DNA from: UBA4716 sp036310525
Lineage (GTDB): Bacteria > Bacillota > Clostridia > UBA1381
Assembly: GCA_036310525.1 (NCBI GenBank)
Contig: JAXJRQ010000074.1
Location: forward strand, 1 to 19,895
Direction of reading: 5' to 3'
Length of the DNA: 19,895 nucleotides
A program made the position numbers and the translations under genes. The first letter of the stretch is position 1. Each line of letters begins with the position of its first letter. The notes under the pieces were generated by a model that worked only from the letters and a program-made list of their open reading frames with translations, was not told the DNA's origin and ran no database searches. This document shows, in pieces, positions 13,830 to 19,895 of this stretch.

Positions 13830-16502
13830 ATGGAAAAAAATAAAGATATATTCTATTTTTCAGGTACCCACTGGGACAGAGAATGGTATCAGACATTTCA
13901 GGGCTTTCGCTACAGACTTGTAAAGGCGATGGATGGTATACTTGACGGAATGAGAACGCTTGATGATTTTAATGTGTTTCATCTTGACGGTCAGACAATC
14001 GTTCTTGAGGACTATGCCGAAATCAAGCCTGAAAATGCAGAAGCTTTAAAGGAATTTATAAAAAATGACAGAATAAAAATCGGACCGTGGTATGACATGC
14101 CCGATGAATTTATCCTTTCAGGTGAAAGTCTTATCAGAAACCTTATGATGGGACATGAGCTGTCGAAAAAATGGGGTGCAAAGGAAGCGTGGAAGTTCGG
14201 ATATATTTGTGATATTTTCGGACATATTGCGCAAATGCCGCAGATTTTTAACGGCTTTGACATAAATTATTCGTATCAGTGCAGAGGCTATTATGCATAT
14301 ACTCCTCCGTATTTCCGCTGGAAATCACCTGACGGCAGTGAAACAATAAACTTCCGTATAGGGAACGAAAACGGTTATGGCGAATTTTGCTGTCGTGTAC
14401 TGAATCAGTTTACCGACAAAACAACGGACGAAGAAAAGCAAAAGATGATTGAGGATTATGTGGACTGGATTATCGAAAAAGCAGACCCGCAAATTCCCGT
14501 ATATGTTATTTCGGACGCACTTGACCATCATCCTCTTCACCGTGAAACGGGCGAATATATTGAAATCATTAAAAATCATGTGCCCGATGCAAATGTGCAT
14601 CATGTTGATTTGATGGAGGCGGCAAAGCTTCTTGAAAATTACCGTTCAAAAATGAACGTTGTTGAGGGTGAACTTAATAAAACAAACAAAATCGGATTCC
14701 CCGATGTTATCACTAACACTGTTTCAAGCTATTATCCGCTTAAAAAAGCGAACGACGAATGTCAGAACATGCTTGAAAAGGTGATAGAACCGATGCTTGC
14801 ATACTCGGCAATTAACGGAAATGTGTTTGAGAGAAACTATGTAAAGCTTGCATACAAGTATCTCATTCAGAATCATCCGCATGACTCAATCTGCGGTTGT
14901 TCGATCGACCAGGTACACAAGGACATGGAATATCGTTTTGACCAGACAAAGGAAATTTGCGAAGAATTAAAGGATGATTATGTTCTTAATAATTCAAAAA
15001 CGCATATGTTTGAGCGTGACGGTGAAACGGATGCAATTTTGACACTCCATAATCCGCTTCCGTTTGACAGAGATGAGGTTGTTACGGTTGATTTGAATAT
15101 GAAACCCAATTATCCCAAGCAGTATGCGGAGCCATTCGGATATGAACATATAAACAGCTTCAGAATACTTGATTTTGAGGGTAATGAAATTCCGTATCAG
15201 GTTAAAGCAATAAAGCGTAATCAGAATCAAAGAGTTTTCGACCAGAAATGTGAATTAGCGGATGTTCATACAGTAACATTCAAAGCCTTTGTTCCTGCCG
15301 GCGGAAAGAGCGAGTATCGTATTGTTCCGAGTGAATTACCTTCAAGATATTTGAAGCATATGAAGGCAGGTTCGGATTATATGGAAAACGAGCTTGTAAG
15401 AGTTGAAATTAATCCCAACGGCACACTTGTATTACTTGACAAGAAAACAGGCAAAATTTACGATAATCAGCTTACACTTGTTGACGATTCGGAAATAGGT
15501 GACGGCTGGTACCATGCATCATCAAAGGATAACAAAACGGTGTTCTCGTCTTTCGGCAACTGCTATGTTGAAAAAATCGAGAGCGGTGTTTCAAGATGTG
15601 TGTTCCGCATCACAAAGGAACTGCGTCTGCCTAAGTGCAATGTGATGTCAAGAGCTACTCAGGAAAGAAGCAGTGAATACGAAATGTGTACGGCAGTATT
15701 TGAGGTTGGTTTGTCAGAGGGTAACAGATTTGTTGATGTTAAGCTTGACTTCTCAAACAATGTAAAAGACCACAGACTTCGTCTTGCAATGCCTACTTAT
15801 ACATACGGCGACAAGTATTTTGCAGGTCAGGCATTTTACTGCTGTGAAAGAAATGTCGGTATAGATTATTCGACTCAGGACTGGAAAGAGCCTGAACAGT
15901 ACGAAAAGGCTATGAACGGTATCATGGGTAAGCGTGATGCGTCGGGTAACGGTCTTGCGTTTGTAAGTGCAAAGGGTCTGCATGAGTGCGGAAGTACGGA
16001 CGATGAAGAAGCTACTATGTATGTAACATTACTTCGTGGATTCAGAAAAACCGTTATGACAAACGGTCAGATACGTGGTCAGCTGTTAGGCGAGCATACA
16101 TATAATTTTGTTTTGGCTCCCGTTGATGAAAGCGTGTCATATTCAGACCTTGTTCATATTCAGGACAGACTGGCTGTTAACTGCATCAGTTCATATACAG
16201 AGGTTACAAAGGATACCGAAACGGCATCACCAATAAGCAACTTTAAGCTTAGCGGAGATAATATCTGTCTTTCAGTTATCAAATGCGCTGAACGTGAAGA
16301 TAGTGCATATGCAGTGAGAATGTTCAATGCATCGGATAAAGCGTCAACAGCTTGTATGGAATTTGCAAAGAATATTTCAGATGCAAAGGAAGTTAATCTT
16401 AACGAGGAATATAAAGCTGTAAGCAACGTAAAAATTGATGCAAATAAGGCATTGGTTGAAGTTGAGCCATGGAAGATTGTTACTGTTATGGTTAAGTTCT
16501 AA
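13830..16502 (+). CDS. Glycoside hydrolase family 38 alpha-mannosidase
   Basis: An 890-residue retaining alpha-mannosidase. The ATG at 13830 follows AAGGAG at 13816-13821. The N-terminal catalytic domain shows the GH38 zinc and active-site motifs: H14 and D16 in GTHWDREWY, PWYDMPDEF at 86-94, and the nucleophile D128 in YICDIFGH. NHPHDSICGCSIDQVHKDM at 348-366 probably supplies the last zinc histidine. The middle helical part is followed by the large C-terminal beta-sandwich region from about residue 400. There is no signal peptide, so the enzyme works in the cytoplasm on short mannosides already imported, as most bacterial GH38 enzymes do. Possible substrates are alpha-manno-oligosaccharides from N-glycans or mannan, or mannosylglycerate (MngB-like). 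It is the last gene of the operon, 16 bases behind the aldolase, and is followed by a strong terminator. No dedicated oligosaccharide transporter is in the window. Confidence 0.96.
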   Translation: MEKNKDIFYFSGTHWDREWYQTFQGFRYRLVKAMDGILDGMRTLDDFNVFHLDGQTIVLEDYAEIKPENAEALKEFIKNDRIKIGPWYDMPDEFILSGESLIRNLMMGHELSKKWGAKEAWKFGYICDIFGHIAQMPQIFNGFDINYSYQCRGYYAYTPPYFRWKSPDGSETINFRIGNENGYGEFCCRVLNQFTDKTTDEEKQKMIEDYVDWIIEKADPQIPVYVISDALDHHPLHRETGEYIEIIKNHVPDANVHHVDLMEAAKLLENYRSKMNVVEGELNKTNKIGFPDVITNTVSSYYPLKKANDECQNMLEKVIEPMLAYSAINGNVFERNYVKLAYKYLIQNHPHDSICGCSIDQVHKDMEYRFDQTKEICEELKDDYVLNNSKTHMFERDGETDAILTLHNPLPFDRDEVVTVDLNMKPNYPKQYAEPFGYEHINSFRILDFEGNEIPYQVKAIKRNQNQRVFDQKCELADVHTVTFKAFVPAGGKSEYRIVPSELPSRYLKHMKAGSDYMENELVRVEINPNGTLVLLDKKTGKIYDNQLTLVDDSEIGDGWYHASSKDNKTVFSSFGNCYVEKIESGVSRCVFRITKELRLPKCNVMSRATQERSSEYEMCTAVFEVGLSEGNRFVDVKLDFSNNVKDHRLRLAMPTYTYGDKYFAGQAFYCCERNVGIDYSTQDWKEPEQYEKAMNGIMGKRDASGNGLAFVSAKGLHECGSTDDEEATMYVTLLRGFRKTVMTNGQIRGQLLGEHTYNFVLAPVDESVSYSDLVHIQDRLAVNCISSYTEVTKDTETASPISNFKLSGDNICLSVIKCAEREDSAYAVRMFNASDKASTACMEFAKNISDAKEVNLNEEYKAVSNVKIDANKALVEVEPWKIVTVMVKF

Positions 16503-16505
16503 AAT

Positions 16506-16540
16506 AAAAATCAGGAATTTGTAAAAATTCCTGATTTTTT
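16506..16540. terminator. Bidirectional terminator between mannosidase and AlkD-like genes
   Basis: AAAAATCAGGAATTT at 16506-16520 pairs perfectly with AAATTCCTGATTTTT at 16525-16539 around a GTAA loop. T-tracts flank the stem on both strands. The convergent alkD-like gene has its stop codon at 16540, so one compact hairpin ends both operons. Confidence 0.88.
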
Positions 16541-17232
16541 CATTTAATTCGCAATGTCCGAAGATACCCTTTTTGTTCATCAGTTATACGGTAGCTTTCT
16601 ATTGCTTTTTGAATGGCTTTGTTATGCGTGTCAGTGTCAAGTGTATGATTTTCGATAAAGGGGATAATAGCGTCATATTGCTTGGCAAGCGCTGTGGCAA
16701 AATACCATGCGACCATCATTTTGATATAATATTCATCGCTTCTGATTTGGGATATTGCAGTCGGATATTTTATGTCAAAATCCTCGTCAAGGAAAAACGT
16801 CATCAGCATTTTTATCCCAAAGCGCATAGTATAGGTGTGGTCGGATTTAAGCCATATGCTTATTTTTTTGAGTAATTTATCTTTGTTCGCCTTGAAAATT
16901 TTCGGACACAATGAATCGCATGTTGCCCAGTTATCAATATACGGTAAAAATGCATCAAGCATTTTAATGCAAGTATCGTAGTCCTTTATTTTCTCTATAA
17001 TAAACGCATGCAGGTTGTTTTCTTCATAATACTTGTGCGGAAGTGCACAAAGAAAGCACTTAACATCGGGATTTTTTGAGATTTCCTTTGCATACTTGCG
17101 TAAAATTGGTACACGTACTCCTATTATTACGTTTTTGTCAATCGTGGGCATAAGTCTGCTGTGAAAATCGCGGTATTTTAAATCCTGCTGTGAAAACAGA
17201 TACTCTTGTATTTGCGTGTTTATATCATTCAT
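16540..17232 (-). CDS. AlkD-like DNA alkylation repair protein (HEAT-repeat DNA glycosylase family)
   Basis: A 230-residue, all-helical protein of the DNA alkylation repair family. AlkD enzymes remove bulky or positively charged N3/N7-alkylated purines using stacked HEAT-like repeats. The key residues of Bacillus AlkD can be matched by spacing: W102 and D106 in NWATCDSLCPK (compare W109 and D113), R137 in TMRFGIKML (compare R148), and W176 in MMVAWYFA (compare W187). The chosen start, ATG at 17232-17230, has AAGGGTG just upstream, which overlaps the end of the PspC gene; an earlier in-frame start would lie inside that gene. The two genes are separated by only four bases and are probably co-transcribed. 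Enzymatic activity is inferred from conserved residues; some AlkD relatives lack it. Confidence 0.9.
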   Translation of the reverse strand: MNDINTQIQEYLFSQQDLKYRDFHSRLMPTIDKNVIIGVRVPILRKYAKEISKNPDVKCFLCALPHKYYEENNLHAFIIEKIKDYDTCIKMLDAFLPYIDNWATCDSLCPKIFKANKDKLLKKISIWLKSDHTYTMRFGIKMLMTFFLDEDFDIKYPTAISQIRSDEYYIKMMVAWYFATALAKQYDAIIPFIENHTLDTDTHNKAIQKAIESYRITDEQKGYLRTLRIK

Positions 17233-17236
17233 AAAA

Positions 17237-17419
17237 TCACCCTTGTTCAGGAATAATAAAAGCCGCAATTATATATATGATTACTCCCGTAAATGCCATA
17301 AGGCTCAGAAGCACCCACAAAAGACGCACAACCGTAGAGTCAATTCCTAAATATTCGCCTATTCCTCCGCATATTCCGCAAAGCTTTCTGTCGGCTCTGG
17401 AACGATACAGTTTTTTCAT
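17237..17419 (-). CDS. PspC-domain small membrane protein
   Basis: A 60-residue protein made almost entirely of a PspC domain: RSRADRKLCGICGGIGEYLG near 6-25, DSTVVRLLW, then a single hydrophobic segment at about 32-56 ending AAFIIPEQG. The start is the ATG at 17419-17417, six bases after GAGGTG (17431-17426). PspC domains are found in envelope-stress proteins that sit in the cytoplasmic membrane; stand-alone short versions are common in Firmicutes and their job is poorly known. It is the first gene of a two-gene operon with an AlkD-like repair gene, an arrangement that may reflect simple co-transcription or a shared stress response. Confidence 0.9.
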   Translation of the reverse strand: MKKLYRSRADRKLCGICGGIGEYLGIDSTVVRLLWVLLSLMAFTGVIIYIIAAFIIPEQG

Positions 17420-17430
17420 ATAAAACACCT

Positions 17431-17463
17431 CGCTATATATTTCTACATATATTATATATAGCG
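17431..17463. repeat. Inverted repeat in the pspC promoter/leader
   Basis: CGCTATATAT at 17431-17440 is exactly complementary to ATATATAGCG at 17454-17463, with a 13-base spacer. One arm covers part of the -10 box on the minus strand and the other touches the ribosome binding site, so it straddles the predicted transcription start. It could be an operator or, less likely, an AT-rich coincidence. Confidence 0.45.
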
Positions 17464-17480
17464 CAAGATAAATTTGTCAA
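17451..17480 (-). promoter_or_regulatory. Sigma-A promoter of the pspC/alkD-like operon
   Basis: On the minus strand: TTGACA (17480-17475), 18 bases, then TATAAT (17456-17451). The predicted start is near 17444, which leaves a 24-base leader to the PspC start codon. Confidence 0.75.
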
Positions 17481-17574
17481 TACTTCGGTGCATTAAAAAC
17501 CTGACAAAACTACAAATTCCCTGTATGTAGTAAACTTAAAAGGTGTAAAAAACTGAGTATATGCATAATATAAC

Positions 17575-17598
17575 TGACAATTTTTTATCTTTTTGTCA
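17575..17598. repeat. Inverted repeat upstream of the galE promoter
   Basis: TGACAA at 17575-17580 and TTGTCA at 17593-17598 form a 6-bp inverted repeat with a T-rich 12-base spacer, ending nine bases before the galE -35 box. It may be a regulator site in the 249-base gap between pspC and galE; otherwise I see only promoters and AT-rich sequence there. Confidence 0.3.
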
Positions 17599-17606
17599 TA
17601 TTTCTA

Positions 17607-17635
17607 TTGAATAAAATCTTAAAATGGTATATAAT
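17607..17635 (+). promoter_or_regulatory. Sigma-A promoter of galE-galT
   Basis: TTGAAT at 17607-17612, 17 bases, then TATAAT at 17630-17635. The -10 is perfect and the -35 is a partial match. It gives a leader of about 27 bases before the galE start codon. Confidence 0.7.
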
Positions 17636-17668
17636 ATATTGGAAATAATTATGAAGGAAGGTTCTGTT

Positions 17669-18682
17669 ATGAAAATTTTGGTTACAGGCGGTGCCGGATA
17701 TATCGGCAGCCATACTTGCGTCGAACTTCTTAATGCAGGATACGAGATAGTAGTTCTGGATAATCTCTGTAATTCAAGCGTAAAAGGGCTTGAAGCTGTT
17801 AAGGAGCTTACAGGTAAGGACTTCCCGTTCTATGAAGTTGATCTTCTGGACTATGAGGGAACTGAAAAGGTATTTAAAGAAAATAAATTTGACGGAGTAA
17901 TTCACTTCGCAGGTCTTAAAGCGGTGGGCGAGTCAACGACTATACCCATCAGATATTATCATAATAACATTACGGGAACACTTCATCTTTTGCAGCTTAT
18001 GGAAAAGTATGATGTTAATAATATAGTGTTCTCTTCATCGGCTACAGTTTACGGTATGCCCAAAACTGTACCTATTACAGAGGATTTCCCACGTTCAACA
18101 ACAAATCCCTACGGCTCAACAAAAATGATGCTTGAGGATATACTCACAGATACAGCAAAAGCAAATCCGAAGCTTTCGGTAACGCTGTTAAGATATTTCA
18201 ATCCCATTGGTGCGCATAAGAGCGGTATCATGGGAGAAGACCCCAAGGGTATTCCCAATAACCTTTTACCGTACGTTGCTCAGGTTGCAGTCGGTAAGCT
18301 TGAGTGTGTACACGTATTCGGAAACGATTACGATACAAAGGACGGTACGGGTGTGCGTGATTATATTCACGTTGTTGACCTTGCCTTGGGACACTTAAAG
18401 GCTGTTGAAAATTGCAGTGATAAGCCTGGTGTACGTGCGTATAACCTTGGAACAGGTAACGGCTATAGCGTGCTTGAAATCATCAAAGCATTTTCAGAGG
18501 CTTGTGGAAAAGAGCTTCCGTATCAGATAGACCCAAGACGTCCGGGAGATATTGCGGAATGCTTTGCAGACCCCCAAAAGGCAAAGGCAGAGCTTAACTG
18601 GGAAGCAACAAGAGATATTAAAGAGATGTGTGAAGACTCATGGAGATGGCAGTCAACACATCCCAATGGCTTTGATAGCTGA
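17669..18682 (+). CDS. galE: UDP-glucose 4-epimerase
   Basis: A 337-residue short-chain dehydrogenase-type enzyme that interconverts UDP-galactose and UDP-glucose in the Leloir pathway and supplies UDP-galactose for envelope sugars. The ATG at 17669 follows AAGGAAGG at 17654-17661; the longer frame upstream runs into the promoter. The NAD-binding motif is GGAGYIGSH (G7, G10, G13), the catalytic residues are S124 in FSSSATVYG and Y148/K152 in NPYGSTK, and RYFNPIGAH and GVRDYIHVVDLA are typical of the family. The length is the usual one for bacterial GalE. galT follows after 51 bases, so the two form an operon, and no galactokinase gene is visible in the window. Confidence 0.98.
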   Translation: MKILVTGGAGYIGSHTCVELLNAGYEIVVLDNLCNSSVKGLEAVKELTGKDFPFYEVDLLDYEGTEKVFKENKFDGVIHFAGLKAVGESTTIPIRYYHNNITGTLHLLQLMEKYDVNNIVFSSSATVYGMPKTVPITEDFPRSTTNPYGSTKMMLEDILTDTAKANPKLSVTLLRYFNPIGAHKSGIMGEDPKGIPNNLLPYVAQVAVGKLECVHVFGNDYDTKDGTGVRDYIHVVDLALGHLKAVENCSDKPGVRAYNLGTGNGYSVLEIIKAFSEACGKELPYQIDPRRPGDIAECFADPQKAKAELNWEATRDIKEMCEDSWRWQSTHPNGFDS

Positions 18683-18733
18683 AAATAATTTATATACGTC
18701 CGCTTTATGGCGTAAAGGAAGGTTTGATAAAAT

Positions 18734-19711
18734 ATGGCAGAATTACGTTGGAACCCGTTCGTTAAGGATTGGGTAATGATTGCATCTCACCGTCAGAACA
18801 GACCGCAGATGCCGAAAGACTGGTGTCCGTTTTGCCCGGGTTCGGGTAAGGTACCTGATGAATTTACTGTTTACAAGTACGATAATGATTTCCCTGCACT
18901 TTCGCAGAATCCGCCTGTACCTGACGATGTAGAAACAAGAATTTATAAGACAAAGCCTGCATACGGTAAGTGTGAGGTTGTATTGTATTCACCCGAGCAT
19001 ACGGTAACTCTTCCTGAATTACCCGTTCCTCATATCAGAGAGCTGGTTGATTTGTGGGAAAACCGTTTTGTTGAAATAAGCAGTGATGAAAATATAAAAT
19101 ATGTTTTCATTTTTGAAAACAGAGGTGCGGCTGTTGGTGTTACTATGCCGCATCCGCATGGACAGATTTACGGTTATTCCGTAGTCCCCAAGAAGATTGA
19201 GCTTGAAATGGAATCATGCAAGGAGCATTTTGAAGAAAACGGCAGATGTCTTATCTGTGATATGCTTGAGGATGAAGTAAATGACGGCAGAAGAATTATT
19301 ATAGAAAATGAAGACTTTATTACATATCTTCCGTTCTTCTGTGAATACCCATACGGCGTGTATATTGCCGCAAAACGTCATTTCCAGAACCTCACTCAGA
19401 TGACAGACAGAGAAAAGGATAATCTTGCAAAAATTCTCAAGGAAACATCGGGTATGCTCGATAACTTGTTTGATTATACATTCCCGTACATGATGTGTAT
19501 GTACCAGAACCCTGTAAATGGTGAGGATGCGTCGGATTTCTATCATTTCCATATTGCATTCTATCCGCCTATGAGAAGCGCTGAAAAGATTAAGTTCAAT
19601 GCTTCATCGGAAACAGGCGCATGGGCACACTGTAACCCGACTGCTCCTGAAGAAAAAGCAGAGGAGCTTCGTGCGGCGCACAAGAAGTTCATGGAGAAAA
19701 TGGGCAAATAA
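18734..19711 (+). CDS. galT: Galactose-1-phosphate uridylyltransferase (class I)
   Basis: A 325-residue enzyme that exchanges UMP between UDP-glucose and galactose-1-phosphate to give UDP-galactose and glucose-1-phosphate. The nucleophile H142 is in the HPHGQIYG motif at 140-147, the equivalent of HPHGQ with H166 in E. coli. CPFC at 31-34 corresponds to the zinc-binding cysteines, and the C-terminal half has DFYHFHIAFYPP, typical of the second HIT-like repeat. The ATG at 18734 is preceded by AAAGGAAGG (18714-18722) with an 11-base gap. It is the last gene of the galE operon and ends just before a strong terminator. This is the class I (HIT-superfamily) form, not the Bacillus-type GalT2. Confidence 0.97.
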   Translation: MAELRWNPFVKDWVMIASHRQNRPQMPKDWCPFCPGSGKVPDEFTVYKYDNDFPALSQNPPVPDDVETRIYKTKPAYGKCEVVLYSPEHTVTLPELPVPHIRELVDLWENRFVEISSDENIKYVFIFENRGAAVGVTMPHPHGQIYGYSVVPKKIELEMESCKEHFEENGRCLICDMLEDEVNDGRRIIIENEDFITYLPFFCEYPYGVYIAAKRHFQNLTQMTDREKDNLAKILKETSGMLDNLFDYTFPYMMCMYQNPVNGEDASDFYHFHIAFYPPMRSAEKIKFNASSETGAWAHCNPTAPEEKAEELRAAHKKFMEKMGK

Positions 19712-19714
19712 TTT

Positions 19715-19743
19715 AAAAAAGAGATGCTTTGCATCTCTTTTTT
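19715..19743 (+). terminator. Rho-independent terminator of galE-galT
   Basis: AAAAAAGAGATGC at 19715-19727 pairs perfectly with GCATCTCTTTTTT at 19731-19743 around a TTT loop. The T-tract is six bases long. It starts four bases after the galT stop. Confidence 0.9.
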
Positions 19744-19785
19744 GCATATATTATGAAAAAATTTCCTAAAATTTCAAAATAACAC

Positions 19786-19814
19786 TTGTAATTTGTAGGA
19801 ACATGTGCTATAAT
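19786..19814 (+). promoter_or_regulatory. Sigma-A promoter with extended -10 for the last gene
   Basis: TTGTAA at 19786-19791, 17 bases, then TATAAT at 19809-19814 preceded by TGC. It lies about 46 bases before the ATG of the partial gene at the right edge. Confidence 0.7.
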
Positions 19815-19860
19815 TGTAACACAAATGAAACATTGACCTTTTAAAAGGAGCTTGACAGGT

Positions 19861-19895
19861 ATGACAACGTGGAGTAAAATTACATACATATATAC
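19861..19895 (+). CDS. Start of an unidentified gene (3' end missing)
   Basis: An ATG at 19861 follows AAGGAG at 19845-19850 with a ten-base gap and lies downstream of a good promoter. Eleven codons are visible, reading MTTWSKITYIY, and the frame stays open to the window edge. That is too little to identify the product. It is separated from galT by a terminator, so it is an independent transcription unit. Confidence 0.55.
   Translation, partial: MTTWSKITYIY

Noticed and set aside
11485..16502. An inositol-type (IolC/IolJ) pathway for the kinase and aldolase
   Set aside because: No iolB, iolD, iolE or iolG-like genes lie nearby, and the lyxose isomerase and alpha-mannosidase fit mannose or ketose use better. 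It is kept only as an alternative in the gene entries.
17420..17668. An additional small gene in the 249-base gap between pspC and galE
   Set aside because: No frame with both a plausible ribosome binding site and a recognisable product is present. The region is accounted for by two divergent promoters and inverted repeats.

Overview
This window most likely comes from an anaerobic, polysaccharide-degrading member of the Clostridia (Bacillota), probably a gut or rumen lineage related to Oscillospirales. The evidence is moderately AT-rich DNA, strong AGGAGG-type ribosome binding sites, TTGACA/TATAAT sigma-A promoters (several with a TGn extended -10), SLH-domain surface proteins, a Bacillus-like methylglyoxal synthase, and ROK and RpiR sugar regulators. 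The lineage call is inference. I see no mobile element, tRNA, rRNA or CRISPR array, and no gene-free stretch longer than 300 bases.

Layout. (1) Bases 1-7336: the tail of a plus-strand operon. It holds the C-terminal part of a heparinase II/III-like polysaccharide lyase with an F5/8 type C (discoidin) domain, two secreted SLH-domain proteins, a D-2-hydroxyacid dehydrogenase and a TIM-barrel sugar phosphate isomerase/epimerase. It ends at a strong hairpin terminator. (2) 7383-7952: mgsA (methylglyoxal synthase) with its own promoter and terminator. (3) 7954-10169: an RpiR-family regulator whose end overlaps the start of an organophosphate:phosphate antiporter-like (OPA) MFS transporter. (4) 10257-11309, minus strand: a ROK-family repressor. 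(5) 11367-16540, plus strand, divergent from the ROK gene: a PfkB sugar kinase, a D-lyxose/D-mannose isomerase, a class II aldolase and a GH38 alpha-mannosidase. (6) 16540-17480, minus strand: a PspC-domain membrane protein and an AlkD-like DNA alkylation repair protein. (7) 17607-19743: the Leloir genes galE and galT. (8) 19786-19895: a promoter and the first 11 codons of another gene.

How the genes fit together. Region 5 reads as one pathway. A cytoplasmic alpha-mannosidase frees mannose, and the lyxose isomerase family is known to convert mannose to fructose. The PfkB kinase could phosphorylate the ketose, and the class II aldolase could split the product into trioses including DHAP. This would avoid hexokinase plus mannose-6-phosphate isomerase. 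DHAP is also the substrate of the methylglyoxal synthase encoded about 4 kb upstream. Control is probably by the divergent ROK repressor: the two facing promoters have consensus -35 and -10 boxes, and their -35 boxes form the two arms of one inverted repeat (TTGTCAA-N7-TTGACAA). The RpiR/OPA pair looks like a self-contained phosphosugar import unit, because both substrate-binding arginines known from GlpT can be matched. The mannose assembly and its operator are the most notable system here. The approximately 650-residue uncharacterised C-terminal region of the second SLH protein is the most notable unknown.
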